Source of the DNA: Filobasidium wieringae
Taxonomy: Eukaryota; Basidiomycota; Tremellomycetes; Filobasidiales; Filobasidiaceae
Reading direction: 5' to 3'
Assembly (NCBI GenBank): GCA_001600055.1
Contig: BCIV01000008.1
Location: 1 to 64,000, forward strand
DNA: 64,000 nucleotides
The position numbers and the translations under genes are program-made. This document shows positions 35,751 to 46,205 of this stretch, piece after piece. How positions within the stretch are numbered: position 1 is the stretch's first letter; each line of letters begins with the position of its first letter. The notes under the pieces are model-generated. The model searched no databases. It worked only from the letters and a program-made list of their open reading frames with translations, and was not told where the DNA came from.

Positions 35751-38700
35751 TTACCAATCTTTGCTCAGAGCTGCTACAGTCGATGTTAAGCATGGATCCG
35801 GCATTCACCAGCAGAAAGAAATACTTACAGTCATTCAGCCCGCTCTTTTTGGCCAATGGGCTGATCGAGAGTGGTAGTCCATCATTATCTTCAGCGGAGC
35901 CTATCGATAGAGCCGAAGGTGACCGGAGGATCCTGGAGTTCTGTTGGTGAATTCGTAGCGCTGCACGACCTGCCATTGGCTCGAGCTGATGGAACAGACG
36001 GTATCGATTAGATGGTCAGAATCTCGACTTGGAAATTTACGACTTACACGTTTCTTTATGTCTTTCAGCGCCCGAGTATTTGGTTGCCATGCGAGGATGG
36101 TTTCTTTCAACGCTTTGATTTCTGCCTGGAACAGAACTGTCGCATCTGGATCGTCCATCACGCCACGTAAGATCCAAGGAAGCTCGTAATCATTCTTTGC
36201 GTCGCGAGCCACGAAGGTCTCGACCGAAAGAGGCTCCAAGGCTATACCAGGTGATTCTGTGCTCAGTAGATACTTGACCATGAACGCGTAGGGACCCGCA
36301 TCCTCATACGGTGTCGAGTGTCCGACTCCTCGCCATGCTCCTGCAGTCGCCTCTGAAAGATGGCTGATAAGCCCTTGGTCATCCAGACCGGCATTCAGCA
36401 TCATCAACCCGAGGACGATCAAGTTTGTTATGAAATCGTGAGCGGGCGAAATGGTTGAGTCGACGTAGAGCAAACGGAGCAACAGCGGGTGATGAGCAGT
36501 GGTATAGCACGCGCTGTATATAGGGACCTAAGAGGAATGATGGAAGTCAGACGGATGAAGCATGCCTCTTCAAGTTTGGAAGCCATACCATCTGATCGTC
36601 CAGTGAACCCAAGAGGATCACCTTGACCCCGTGATCGAGGATCGAGGCGAGACTCTCCTGATATTGCTTGCTCACCTCCAATGAGGAGTCTTGCAGGTCG
36701 AACAGTTCTCTGGACAAGATTTCGCAATGAGTTCAAGCTTCAGGTGGAAGCATACGTTCTACAGGGCTTACCTAGCTGCGGGATGTTCGAACCAGAGATA
36801 AGGGGCCATTACAGTCGATGCTGCCGCGTTATAAAATGGTCCCAGGTTGACCCCACACATGGATAACAATGCGACTTTCGGACGTCTTGTAATGGGTACC
36901 GTGGATCTGCTGTGACCCTTTGTTCTTTGAGAAGCCAATGGACCATATCTACGAGCACATTCCTCTACGGCCTGTTCATTGCTATGCGTGCGAATATGAC
37001 CTTCTGCGACAAGTCGAGCGAGAACGTGTGCGGCGACGATACAGCCTTGTGACTGCGGTTGCGAGTCGAGTACTTAGTAGACATACATTGCCTTTTGGAC
37101 TGGAGGAGGCAGGCTCACGTGTGCTGCTATAAAGATCGCATCGGCACTGCGGACAGCAGCGATCCATTCTGTTTTATTAAGGTAATTGTTATATAGCCTG
37201 TTCAAAAGCGGAGCATAAGTAAGAGTGAAGACGCCATGACGATGATCAGCAGTCGACGCTGACTTTTCGATCCGCTCGCTGATCCTGCCTTCGCCATCTA
37301 ACGGGATATACGTGAGTTTATCGAGTTGTTCTTCGGCTACACCGTGGGTTTCTTCGAACGCGCTGAGAACGGCCTGGCCCATCATTGAGCAGAAATAGCC
37401 TGAAGTCCTCGGAGCGCCAACAACACTGAGCAGAAGGATTAGCTGGGCACATCGATCGGTTCAGGCGAGGACGTGACTAACCGCTGCACATGAGTGTTGG
37501 GGAACCATCCATGAACTCCGATAATGACTACCCTCCTTATTCCCACCCAGGATTCTTTTCCAGTATGAACGGCTCTCGGGAGCGGGTTCTTGTCCGATTC
37601 TAAACGTTCAGTATCGTCCATACTAGGGGTCCTATTCGCCGAAGCACCTTTCTTGTGAAAGCCCGGCATGAGTTCACGCCATAGAGTTCCACTCGCGGAC
37701 ATATCCTGATCGTCTTCAATCTCGGTCGGTTCGGTCGAAAGGCGGGGCGGTCTGTCAAACGTAGCGTTCCAGGAAGGAAGGACGAGACTTTTCCGAGTGA
37801 TGCTAGATTGCCTACGTTCTGAGCGAGGTGGTGGGATATCGGGTACTGCGAGCTTATCACTGGGATTTACTGTAGAGGGGGGTTCGATTGGTTCGGACGG
37901 TTTCACCGGGTCAAGATCTGGTTCTGTCTGTCTGACTGTCGTATCTGTTGGGACACGCGAGGCTGACCACCATCTCGAACTGCTCAAGGGAGGTGTAGGC
38001 AAGACCGCTGGTGCTGAAGTCGTCTCCTCTTCCAACGCCGGGTCCGACAAAGGTCCGACAGTAGTTGTCAGAGCTGGATCCGAGTTCCCTTCGTCGATTT
38101 GAGCGGGACCTTGAGACGGCTTCACTTGATCGCCGACTACCCAAGAACGTAAATACCCCGTCCAGCCTCGGACCGCTTGTTTGTCGGTATCGACAGGTTC
38201 AGGTTTGACGGTGTCGACCATACCAGTACCGCTCTTGGCCGCTGAAGGTTCCACGTTCAGCTCTCCGGCTATTCCTGAGACTACAGCAGGTTCAATAGGT
38301 CCGGTACTTTCCACGCTCGATCCTGATGCACCCGGGACGACCGCCTCCTCGTTCTCATGCACGACAGTTCCAGGTTCTCGTGCTTCAACGACCTCGATCT
38401 CCGATGAGTGGACCCCGGCCTGAACCTGTCTTGTATTACTCCCAACTTGATTCTCATTGGTCACTGTAGGAACGCCCGCCCGTCGGAGCGTAGGAACAGC
38501 ACCGTAAAGCCAAGCACCCCAACCTAACCCGGCCTCTCCCCGTCCAACATGTTCCAATCCCACCTGTGCGATAGCCTGATCATCCGTCCCAACCGCGACC
38601 GGGTGGATCCGTTTGACCTGTTCTTCCTCCGTAACGCTGGAAGCCGTTGTGGAATCCGTTTGATCGAGGGGCAAGGTGGCTCTGGCCGTACGGAAGGAAT

Positions 38701-39442
38701 CCAAACTATGTCGACCGAAAGATTTGGAAAGATCGTCCGCGGACAAGTTGATGGAACTTGTATCTGGTCGTTGAATCGTAAGGGTTTTAGACCGTTCTGG
38801 AGATTCTTGAATGGCAGGCGCTACAGGTTGGGGCTCGGGTACGACGGTAGGGGTTGCGGTTCGACTGGAATCGGTGAATGTACGCAGGGTGAGTTCTTCC
38901 GTTCGATTACCGTCCTTCCTCACGTCCGTCTCGAGAGAATGTAGTAGAGCTTCTTCCGATGGAGTCCTTTTCTCGTACCCTGGAAATCGAGGTGGATCGT
39001 TCGAAACCGATTCGATCGCCTTCAACTGATCCTTAGGTGAAAGAGGGGAAGATAGAGGGGAAGGGGAAAGGATCGTCCTCCTCCCCCAATCTTCCGTCTC
39101 ATCCGATGTCTTGTAGCTACTAGGTAGAGTCCTGGAACGATAGGCAACCCCTCGAGCGTTATCACTCGTCGTCACCGCTTCCCCCGATCCACTCCGGCTC
39201 AGACTTCGAACGCTAAGCAAGCTAGGTCGTCGATGATCCGATCCCATTTGTTTCTGCCGTTTGGTGGATGGGAGAGCATGATCGTGTTCCGCATTTCGAG
39301 GTGAAAGATAAGTCCCGTTCGAGGCTGTAGGAGTGGTTATGGTCGCTGTGGAATTCACGGATTGAATGGAAGAGGTTGTGGTCGACCTTGAGCGTCGAGG
39401 TTGTAAGAAGGGGAGTAGCGGTTTACGAGACGAGTCTTGCAT
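35751..39442 (-). CDS. Large alpha/beta-hydrolase-fold protein with long disordered N-terminus
   Basis: Exon 1 (39442-37482) encodes 653 residues that are mostly low complexity (Ser/Pro/Thr/Glu) with conserved islands such as GLGWGAWLYGAVPTLRR and RGWTGYLRSWVVG. It ends RVVIIGVHGWFPNTHVQR. After a GTTAGT donor comes VVGAPRTSGYFCSMMGQAV, then LTYIPLDGEGRI, then LYNNYLNKTEWIAAVRSADA. The nucleophile elbow IFIAAHSQGCIVAAHVLARL is split by an intron, giving the G/A-x-S-x-G motif of a serine hydrolase. Later blocks include VALLSMCGVNLGPFYNAAST, LGSLDDQMVPIYSACY (likely Asp) and VGHSTPYEDAGPYAFMVKYL (likely His). The layout recalls an uncharacterised conserved fungal lipase-like family (yeast YML020W may be related; unchecked). 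Last exons end SALSKDW with TAA at 35751. Internal borders in 36.4-37.4 kb are approximate. Confidence 0.85.
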
Positions 39443-40415
39443 GGCGGGGGGTCACATTTGGCTTGTGAGATCAGAACAGGGGACAAGCTGAGCTGGACTT
39501 GCTCAGTAGTTGGTGGATGATGGATGGCAGACGTATTGCTGGTGATATCATATGAATCGATGGTCGTCACCTCGCAACTCGGTTGTTAGTCGCAATCTTA
39601 TCTCAAGCGACGCGAAGACGAATTCTTTCAATCTGACGGGAACATTCAGGCGTGTTTCAATTGATATACAGCTCACAAGCTTCACAAGAAGATGATGGAA
39701 AGGCCAAAAGTTAGCCTGAGAGAACACGACTTCTACTTGGCTGCGTATCTCTCGGATCTCGTTGGAAGTCGGCCAAAAGGCGATGTCATGAAGGTGGACG
39801 ATGGTCATTCGCAGTCGGTATTCTCTTCCAGCTGAGCTACCTCCCTGCTGGCTCTGGATGATATTTGATTACTTGTCAACAAGACCATCCTGATGTGATT
39901 GCCGAGTCTCACACCATCACCCAGATCAAAGTTTCCTTAGCCGGGATACGAGAAAGGATCGACTGGACATCTGCAAGAACTTGCTCACCGAGAACAAACT
40001 CTTATATTCCACTACCAATTCGAAGCCGCCCTCCTAATTATTATCACCTGGTCACTTTTGGCATGGTGGGGCATTGCGCATATACCTATTCGTAAAGCAC
40101 AATTGGCGGATCGGAGTAGCGGGACAGCCCATAAAGCTGATACCGAGTGTGAAGCTTCCCACAGGGCACATTCCTCCGGATCATGTAGAGCCGCGCTGGA
40201 CCTTGTGATGACGGGTTGTCAAGCACCATATTGCTGGGAGGCGGTGTAACAGCGGAAGCCCGTCGATCCCAGGCAGCTCGTTTGTGCGGAGGGTGTGGTA
40301 GTATAGAAGCCCTAATGCGAATATGTTGTTACAAACTAGATGATACAACGATCGTCCGATCCTTTGGAAGAAGATGCTGAGGCCGGCACGATCATGAGGG
40401 TCCCATTTCCGTCGA
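39443..40415. other. Intergenic region with a tRNA A-box-like sequence
   Basis: About 970 bp with no supported coding sequence. On the minus strand near 39845-39800 there is TAGCTCAGCTGG followed by AAGAG, a perfect-looking tRNA A-box, but no B-box or pairing acceptor stem could be found, so no tRNA is called. Confidence 0.4.
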
Positions 40416-40909
40416 TTACTCGGCGTAAGGCAGCAACTGTTTCAGCTTTTTGGTCTATTATGCACGTCTAGGTTTCAGCAAAGCAACTTCATGGAAGCGT
40501 CCCATGTCGGACCATATTCCTCACCTGGGTACTATTCGAGTAGACCGTCTGTCTGAGCCTTCCTATCCGCCATGCTGGGAAAGACGAGTTGAGATGCTGT
40601 TTCCCTGCCTGTCCCTAGATGGTTCAAAGCCGGTTAGGATCGAGTTGAAGTGGGTAAGGCGATCGTCAATTTGTGGTAGCTTACTCGTTTGAACTGAGGT
40701 AGTATCAGCACAACTCGGCATTAGCTCAACGTGTCTTTTCAATTCCCATGAATGCCGTTTGTTCTACTCACTGAACCGTTAGCGATAGCTTTCCATCGTT
40801 TAGCAGCACCCTGATGCGTCTTCATCTTGGTTTCGAGCGATGTCGAGGTAGAGAAAGTTCTTGCTGGCAGTCTGGCCAGCGAGAGCGTATTTCGTATGGT
40901 CGAAAGCAT
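40416..40909 (-). CDS. Mitochondrial ribosomal protein bL35m, 85 aa
   Basis: Four exons (40909-40772, 40693-40685, 40614-40525, 40436-40416) give 258 nt and 85 aa. The N-terminus MLSTIRNTLSLARLPARTFS is an arginine-rich mitochondrial targeting sequence. The mature part starts KMKTHQGAAKRWKAIANGS, is joined through a 9-nt exon encoding Phe-Lys-Arg to GQAGKQHLNSSF, and ends QTVYSNSTQLLPYAE. This is the bL35 pattern (KMKTH...KRF...FKRGKAGKxH). The protein sits in the large subunit of the mitochondrial ribosome. No single exon exceeds 138 nt, so a simple frame scan misses it. It is divergent from the complex I subunit gene with 256 bp between start codons, suggesting a shared promoter. Confidence 0.9.
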
Positions 40910-41165
40910 CGTCAGGGATTCGTGGAATAATCAAGATGAGAGCGAGAGGCAGTCTGAGTGAGAAGAGGGAAGGCATGCATTCAGTTCACGGTTGATGTAC
41001 CGGCTGAATTAGTTGTATCATAGAGCAGAGACTCGACGTTGACCTGTTTCCCTTCACTGAGACGTCCCAGTTCCATTCGCTCACGATTCATTCAAACGGT
41101 CAATTCTCCTACAACTCGGTCAAGCTCACAGCTGCCGTCGTTACTGATCCACAAGCATCGCCATC
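40910..41165. promoter_or_regulatory. Bidirectional promoter, bL35m / NDUFB9
   Basis: This 256-bp stretch separates the start codons of two divergent genes for mitochondrial proteins. It contains CT-rich runs and several GATTC/GAGCGAGAG blocks, but no factor site I can name. The role as a shared promoter is inferred from arrangement. Confidence 0.5.
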
Positions 41166-41807
41166 ATGTCGGGAGTACCATCAGCGTCATCCTTTACGGC
41201 GGCTCACAGGTAAGCTTCGTATCCGTCGCTAGAGAACTAGACGAGCTCACCGACCAATCAATCTGCAGACTTTACGTCAAGTCCCTGTACAAGCGGTCCC
41301 TTGTCAACTCTTTGAACTGGTACATTCGACGAGATCTATGGAGGAACAAGGCTATCGAGATCAGAGCAGAGTTTGAGAGGAACCGGTAAGCGCGTTCAAG
41401 GCATGCGTTCGAAGACACAACCTAATCCTGTTCATACATGTTCCTGCTGCATTCTTCCTCTACTCTACTACATCCACTCGCTATCAGCAATGTGACCGAC
41501 CCCCGAGCACTGGCCACCATCTTTGAACGTGCCGAGGCCGAGCTGCAGAGAACCCAACACCCGGATCCTTACCGACGTGAGTTCGAGACCGTGTAATGCA
41601 AGCCTCGTTTGCTGACGATCGTTTGTCCCCGAAACACAGCACCTCTCTTCCCTGATGGAACGAAGTGGGAGCGAAACTTGCCCGTGAGTTTGAGAGTCCA
41701 TCACGTCACTTCAAGATTCAATTTCGAAGCTGACCATTGGTTACGCACTTCCTCAGCCCCCCATGTTCTCAGCCGCCGAAAAGGAAGCAGCCACTTCGGC
41801 GCACTAG
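41166..41807 (+). CDS. NDUFB9: NADH:ubiquinone oxidoreductase subunit B9 (B22, LYR family), 114 aa
   Basis: Five exons (41166-41209, 41269-41385, 41488-41576, 41640-41683, 41757-41807) sum to 345 nt, giving 114 aa. After a short start MSGVPSASSFTAA the protein has the LYR-type block HRLYVKSLYKRSLVNSLNWY, a long helix with FERNR spliced to NVTDPRALATIFERAEAELQ, and the characteristic tail HPDPYRRPLFPDGTKWERNL followed by PPPMF. This is the accessory complex I subunit NDUFB9/B22 of the mitochondrial inner membrane. It supports that this fungus has a rotenone-sensitive complex I, unlike Saccharomyces. All junction phases agree. It is divergent from bL35m and convergent with the CLN3 homologue. 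Confidence 0.93.
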
Positions 41808-42262
41808 ACAGACATTGTAATTCTACAATTCAGATGACAAGCGCTGGTCATACCGAGCGTAGAGGAGTGTAAAAGTTGCGAGCCTTATATCTATCATCAG
41901 CCTACAATGTGCAATGGTCCGGCCTCATCTCGCTCTGCGAGTGGAACATCCGGACTTCTGCTCTTCGCGTCCCGAACGCTTTCTCCATGCGATCATTCGA
42001 AGATGCCTGATATCGTGCACGGCTCTCGAAAAGGTTCTGCAGCTTCTGCTGTGGAGTTGTTGCCTAGGAGGAACTTGACGCATAAGTGCATCGGTTGACA
42101 ATCTCTGGTTCTCGCCTTGTTCGTATCATACGCTATGCTACAGTTTTTTACAGATCGAACTTCCCAATTTGACTTGCGCATTACACAAGGATACTTCCAC
42201 TGGCATCGAGATCAGACTAGCTAACAGTACTCCTGTAAGGGTTTCAAATTGCTCAACTTGGT
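41808..42262. other. Convergent intergenic region
   Basis: About 455 bp between the stop codons of NDUFB9 (plus) and the CLN3 homologue (minus). Holds two 3' ends; no gene or repeat recognised. Confidence 0.4.
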
Positions 42263-44005
42263 CTATTTCTCTTGGCCCGACATCAACAACTCACCGAAGC
42301 TGTCCGCACTTCCGCACGCACCCATCCTAAATGCCTTTTCAACCTTTCTCTTCGCGGCATCTGGCTGCTCATCGCCTTCTCGCCCGACATGGTAGAATGT
42401 CATGCAGTAAGCACTTCCCCCCATCAGACCTTCCAAGCAGATGAGGAGGAAAACGATAGTGATTGCACGATCCGAGCCGGTCGTCGCCATTCCGATAGTC
42501 TCGACTAGCGTGGTTGAGCTCTTGTTTGACGAAAACGGGTGGATGACCCAATCCCACCAGTGATGAACCGCGGCAGACGTTTCAGTGTGCCAAACTCGAT
42601 GAGGCTTGAATTGCGGTGACGAGAAGGCATAGTTCTTGGCTTGAGCGGTAAGCAGACCAAGGATCACCCCCTGAAGGATCGAAGGTAGCGGTAGCAACCC
42701 GCGAGGTATAGGTGGAACCCCGAGCGATAACGAAGATCGAGAGAGGAACACGAACGATTGGTACGTTAAAGCCCAAAAGGGGTAGTAATCCCGGGTGGTC
42801 TTGAAGATTCGTCGCCAAGGCCCTGTTGTAGGTGGTGGAAAAGCCAAGACAGGTGCGATGCCCTGGCCGGTTTCAACAGCGAGAGTCAGCATGAATAATA
42901 GTGCAATATGTCGGAGGTCCTCCAACTCACCGAGTTTATCACGTATTCGAAAACGTAGACGGCAAATAACCAGAACATGTACCTCATCACCAAAGGTTTG
43001 ACGAGCTCGATCTTTTCCCTCGTTGTCAAAATGATTTCGGTCGGTAGGTCGACCTTTCTGGACATACTCGCTCGGCCGTATGTTTCCTCTTCATCTTCTC
43101 CTGGGATGGACACTTCACTGACGTCGTCGTCGGTGGCAAAGATTGGCTGATAGCTGTCTACCTCGTGATGTCCCATGATCGTGGTATCCGGCATGAGGAG
43201 ATTCAATACTGCCGGAAATCCAAGAGGTAAAATGCTTGAGAGGCCCAGACCCAGCCTGACGCCTAGATTCCTCAAACCCCACCAGAGACCTGCGCCGACC
43301 AAACCGGCAGCACCTGTACCGCTTGACCAGCCGCCGAGCGCAGTCGAAGACAGAGAGGAAGTAGGCAAGACGGTAGACCATTGTAGGAACGTGAGCTCGC
43401 CTAGACCAGATGAAAACGAAGCGATTCCTATTCCGATCAGTCGCAGAGCTGTCGAGTTGAAAGTTGCGATGACCTTGAATCACTTGAGCGTATAGGGAGA
43501 AGAAGATTGTACAATTGAGAGGGGAGATTCATAGCTGCGATCAGTACAACAAGCGGTATTGCCTTCCATACGGAGTACTCACAACCATTCCGATCAATGA
43601 GCATACGGTACAACAATACACTCTCTTCTTGTACCTGATTTCTCCCTTACTGACATAAGGCCATACCGCTTTCGCTATCAAAGCAGGAAAGATGTTGAAA
43701 AAGGCCACGACCCCCTTGGGCGTTTTTGCTGGAACAAGGTCGAGAGCGGCCGACAGGATGATCACATAGAGGACGTTATTGAGCAAGCCAAAGAAGAAGA
43801 AGGAAGCCCATAGTCTCTGCTTGGCGTATTTCTCAGGTGCAGTCGCTCCCTTTGTCAGATAGCTCTGATGCTGTTCGAGGAATTCGTCGACGTGACTGTC
43901 GCCGTACTCGTCTGCAGCCGAATGAGCTTGCATCGGAGGAGCGGAACGTGGTTTCTGCGAGAGGTCTTCTAGAGGGTAGCTCTGTTGAGTCTCAGGAGGA
44001 GCCAT
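42263..44005 (-). CDS. BTN1: Battenin/CLN3 homologue, lysosomal/vacuolar membrane protein
   Basis: The N-terminus MAPPETQQSYPLEDLSQKPR is hydrophilic, followed by the first helix WASFFFFGLLNNVLYVIILS, whose FFGLxNNxxYVI motif is the CLN3 hallmark. Next come FNIFPALIAKAVWPYVS, IRYKKRVYCCTVCSLIGMV, IGIGIASFSSGLGELTFLQW and a large cytosolic loop with EEETYGR. The second half has YMFWLFAVYVFEYVINSG, YPFWALTYQSFVFLSRSSL, a helix-rich segment and LEGLMGGSAYCMTFYHVGRE. The length is about 500 aa with 3 to 4 exons; the main breaks are near 43590-43470 and 42930-42860. CLN3 affects vacuolar pH, amino-acid homeostasis and glycerophosphodiester release. The C-terminal Cys-containing tail is hydrophilic. 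An extra loop of about 60 aa between helices is longer than in yeast. Confidence 0.93.
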
Positions 44006-44481
44006 GCGAGAGAGAGGTAGTCATGCTACTGCGATCCATGAGTGGGATCACATCTCAACTAGGTTTTGTTGTTATCGCTCAAGACCCATCCGTCATGTCC
44101 GTCATTTCGTCATGCAGACCTTGACAATCAAAACACAGCACACCGCACGTTACGCTTTGGAATTAAAGAAATCGTGTCGAACATGATTGCATACAAGCCC
44201 AATACACATCCGGCTCAACCTCCCCCCACGACTCGGTATAATCCCCATCGCACATCCCGACTGGCATCGCTTGATCCGTTTCCTCCTTGACTCTGCTTTT
44301 CAACACATCCTCCAATCCCATCATTTAGGCTTCCTCTACGACCTCACGCTGAATATCAAGGGAAAGTTGACAATCCGATTGTCAAGTATTGAAGGGTGAT
44401 GCTGTTCGCGTTTGCTTGAAATTGACGGATAGAGACACAAGTTTGTTCATACGATAGGGACTACAAGTTTATCGCGAGAAT
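44006..44481. other. Intergenic region between BTN1 start and RPS21 stop
   Basis: About 475 bp, both neighbours on the minus strand. Should hold the BTN1 promoter. A TATA-like element cannot be singled out, and no gene is visible. Confidence 0.4.
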
Positions 44482-45319
44482 TTACTTGGCGTACTGCCAA
44501 ACGTTTCGGAGGGCTGAAGAAGACGAGGTGGATCAATACGATGCACGCAGACGTTCACGCCGCCCGTGTCAACTCACCTCCCTTCTGGGTAGCCAACCTG
44601 TTGATGGAGTCATCGGCCTCTCCCATAGACCTGACCTGTCCACAAAGAGCGATAGTGGTAGAGGTCTTCAAGGCCTTGCCCTCAGCATCGACGTCAGCGA
44701 TCTGGATCTGGATCGAGGCGTGGTCCTTGGAAGTGATGAGTCGGTCTGTAGGCGAATTCGCGAATGGGGCATGAGTTTCGACCCGACAATCGAGTCCGAC
44801 AGTGTCACATACTGGTGGCCGAGCACTTTCGGGGGACGTAAAGGTCAACGAGTTCTCCCTAGAAAGACAAGTAGATGTCAATATGCGGTCATCTCTTTCA
44901 AATCCGGGAACGTCCGTGACAGGTAGGTGATAGGCGCAGAATAGGGCGGAATTGGGTTTGCGACAGCTTTGCGTTTTCGGTATGGATTCGAGTGGGGGAG
45001 ACTGTGTTGTTCAAGCTAAGTGGATTTCCTTGTACCGGATGGTGGTGGTTGCGAGATGTGCTTCGTCCGTCATCCCTTCCTAAAGCGCCAGGTCGGCCTT
45101 CCTGCATCCATCCCCCATCTCCAGCAATTCTGTCTTCGTGTTTCCTCCACTGCGATATCAATCTCTTCCCATCGTCGATCTTGCATTGTCTTTCTCGGCT
45201 TGCTCTCGATCCGATGACTGAAAAACCTTCTCCACCGCGATATCTCCCTATCCTTGCTGGCCTATATGTCCTGTCACGAACGTTCCCTATGAAAAGTCAC
45301 CCACCTGGTCGTTCTCCAT
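44482..45319 (-). CDS. RPS21: 40S ribosomal protein S21 (eS21), 86 aa
   Basis: Four exons (45319-45305, 44858-44813, 44745-44578, 44513-44482) sum to 261 nt, giving 86 aa. The 15-nt first exon encodes MENDQ, then a 446-nt intron, unusually long for this window and typical of ribosomal protein genes, leads to GELVDLYVPRKCSAT. The main exon reads NRLITSKDHASIQIQIADVD and ALCGQVRSMGEADDSINRLA, the unmistakable eS21 core, and the last exon ends GALRNVWQYAK. The protein is part of the small ribosomal subunit head/beak region and needed for 18S maturation. Length equals the family norm. The gene is divergent from the molybdoenzyme gene. Confidence 0.95.
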
Positions 45320-46205
45320 TTTGACTAGATGTGAAAGGTGAGGTAAAAGGTAGGGGACGGGGGTTGGGCGGTAGATGGGCGAACGTACGTGTATTGAAGA
45401 GGGAGGAGAGGGGGACGAGGAGGAGGAAGAAACTGAAGGGAGCGAGGCTGACATGTTTTCTTCCCCTGTCTGGCTCGAAAGCAGGCGACGCGCGTGAAAG
45501 AGAAAGCAGCAGGTCGAGCGCGAGAACTTGCTTGACGATGACCAGATAGAAGCGCGCCGCGACACGCGCAGACATTCGCTTGATAAGTCCGACGACGTGA
45601 CCAGCTCCCGTTTCGTCAGGGGATCATGAGGATACGACCTTGGATTCTTGTCAGAGGGGTTCTGACCTTGCGACGAACGTTATTTTGTGACTCGGCTGAT
45701 TACAATAGGACAACAATTCTCGTTGTACGTTCTCCATTGCTTTTGTGTGAACGGCGAAAGGCGAAACGACAGCCAAACCGTGGGCCGTGATACAACATGT
45801 CATATGATTTATCATGTAAGAGAGCCATCTGACCTGTACGCTAGTCATCAAGAGTCAGTGATCAGTGGGTGCCTAGAGCTGCAAGAGACATGAGACAGCG
45901 TACGATTCGACCTGAAACGAGGACGAGGAGGCTGATGTGGATGCCGGCATCTGATGACCGGAGTTCGGCATACGTCGATCGCCGGCTATGGGAACCGTGC
46001 AAATGAAAGGAACACGCGGAATTAGGATCCGATCTAATTAGAGAACGTCAGCCAAGCATCACATTTCCCAAATAAGGCGACGTCTATTGGCTCGAACGCT
46101 CGAACCTCTCTCTTCGTTTGAACCTACACCACCCACACCTATACCCCGTTCGATACTTTGCTCCTGGCTGCAGTCAAGGAGGAACATCGTATATACTTGC
46201 AAACC
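45320..46205. promoter_or_regulatory. Divergent promoter region, RPS21 / molybdoenzyme
   Basis: About 885 bp between start codons. The RPS21-proximal part is rich in purine/pyrimidine tracts (for example 45391-45430), common in fungal ribosomal protein promoters. No GATA or nitrate-factor cluster could be confirmed by eye near the molybdoenzyme start. Small open frames here look random. Confidence 0.45.

Noticed and set aside
39800..39845. tRNA-like sequence on the minus strand (A-box TAGCTCAGCTGG)
   Set aside because: No B-box (GGTTCGA-type), no matching acceptor or anticodon stem, and no 3' partner even allowing an intron. At best a tRNA relic.
45331..45549. Plus-strand Arg/Gly-rich open frame inside the first RPS21 intron
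   Set aside because: Only low-complexity sequence from a purine-rich tract near the RPS21 start; no protein character.
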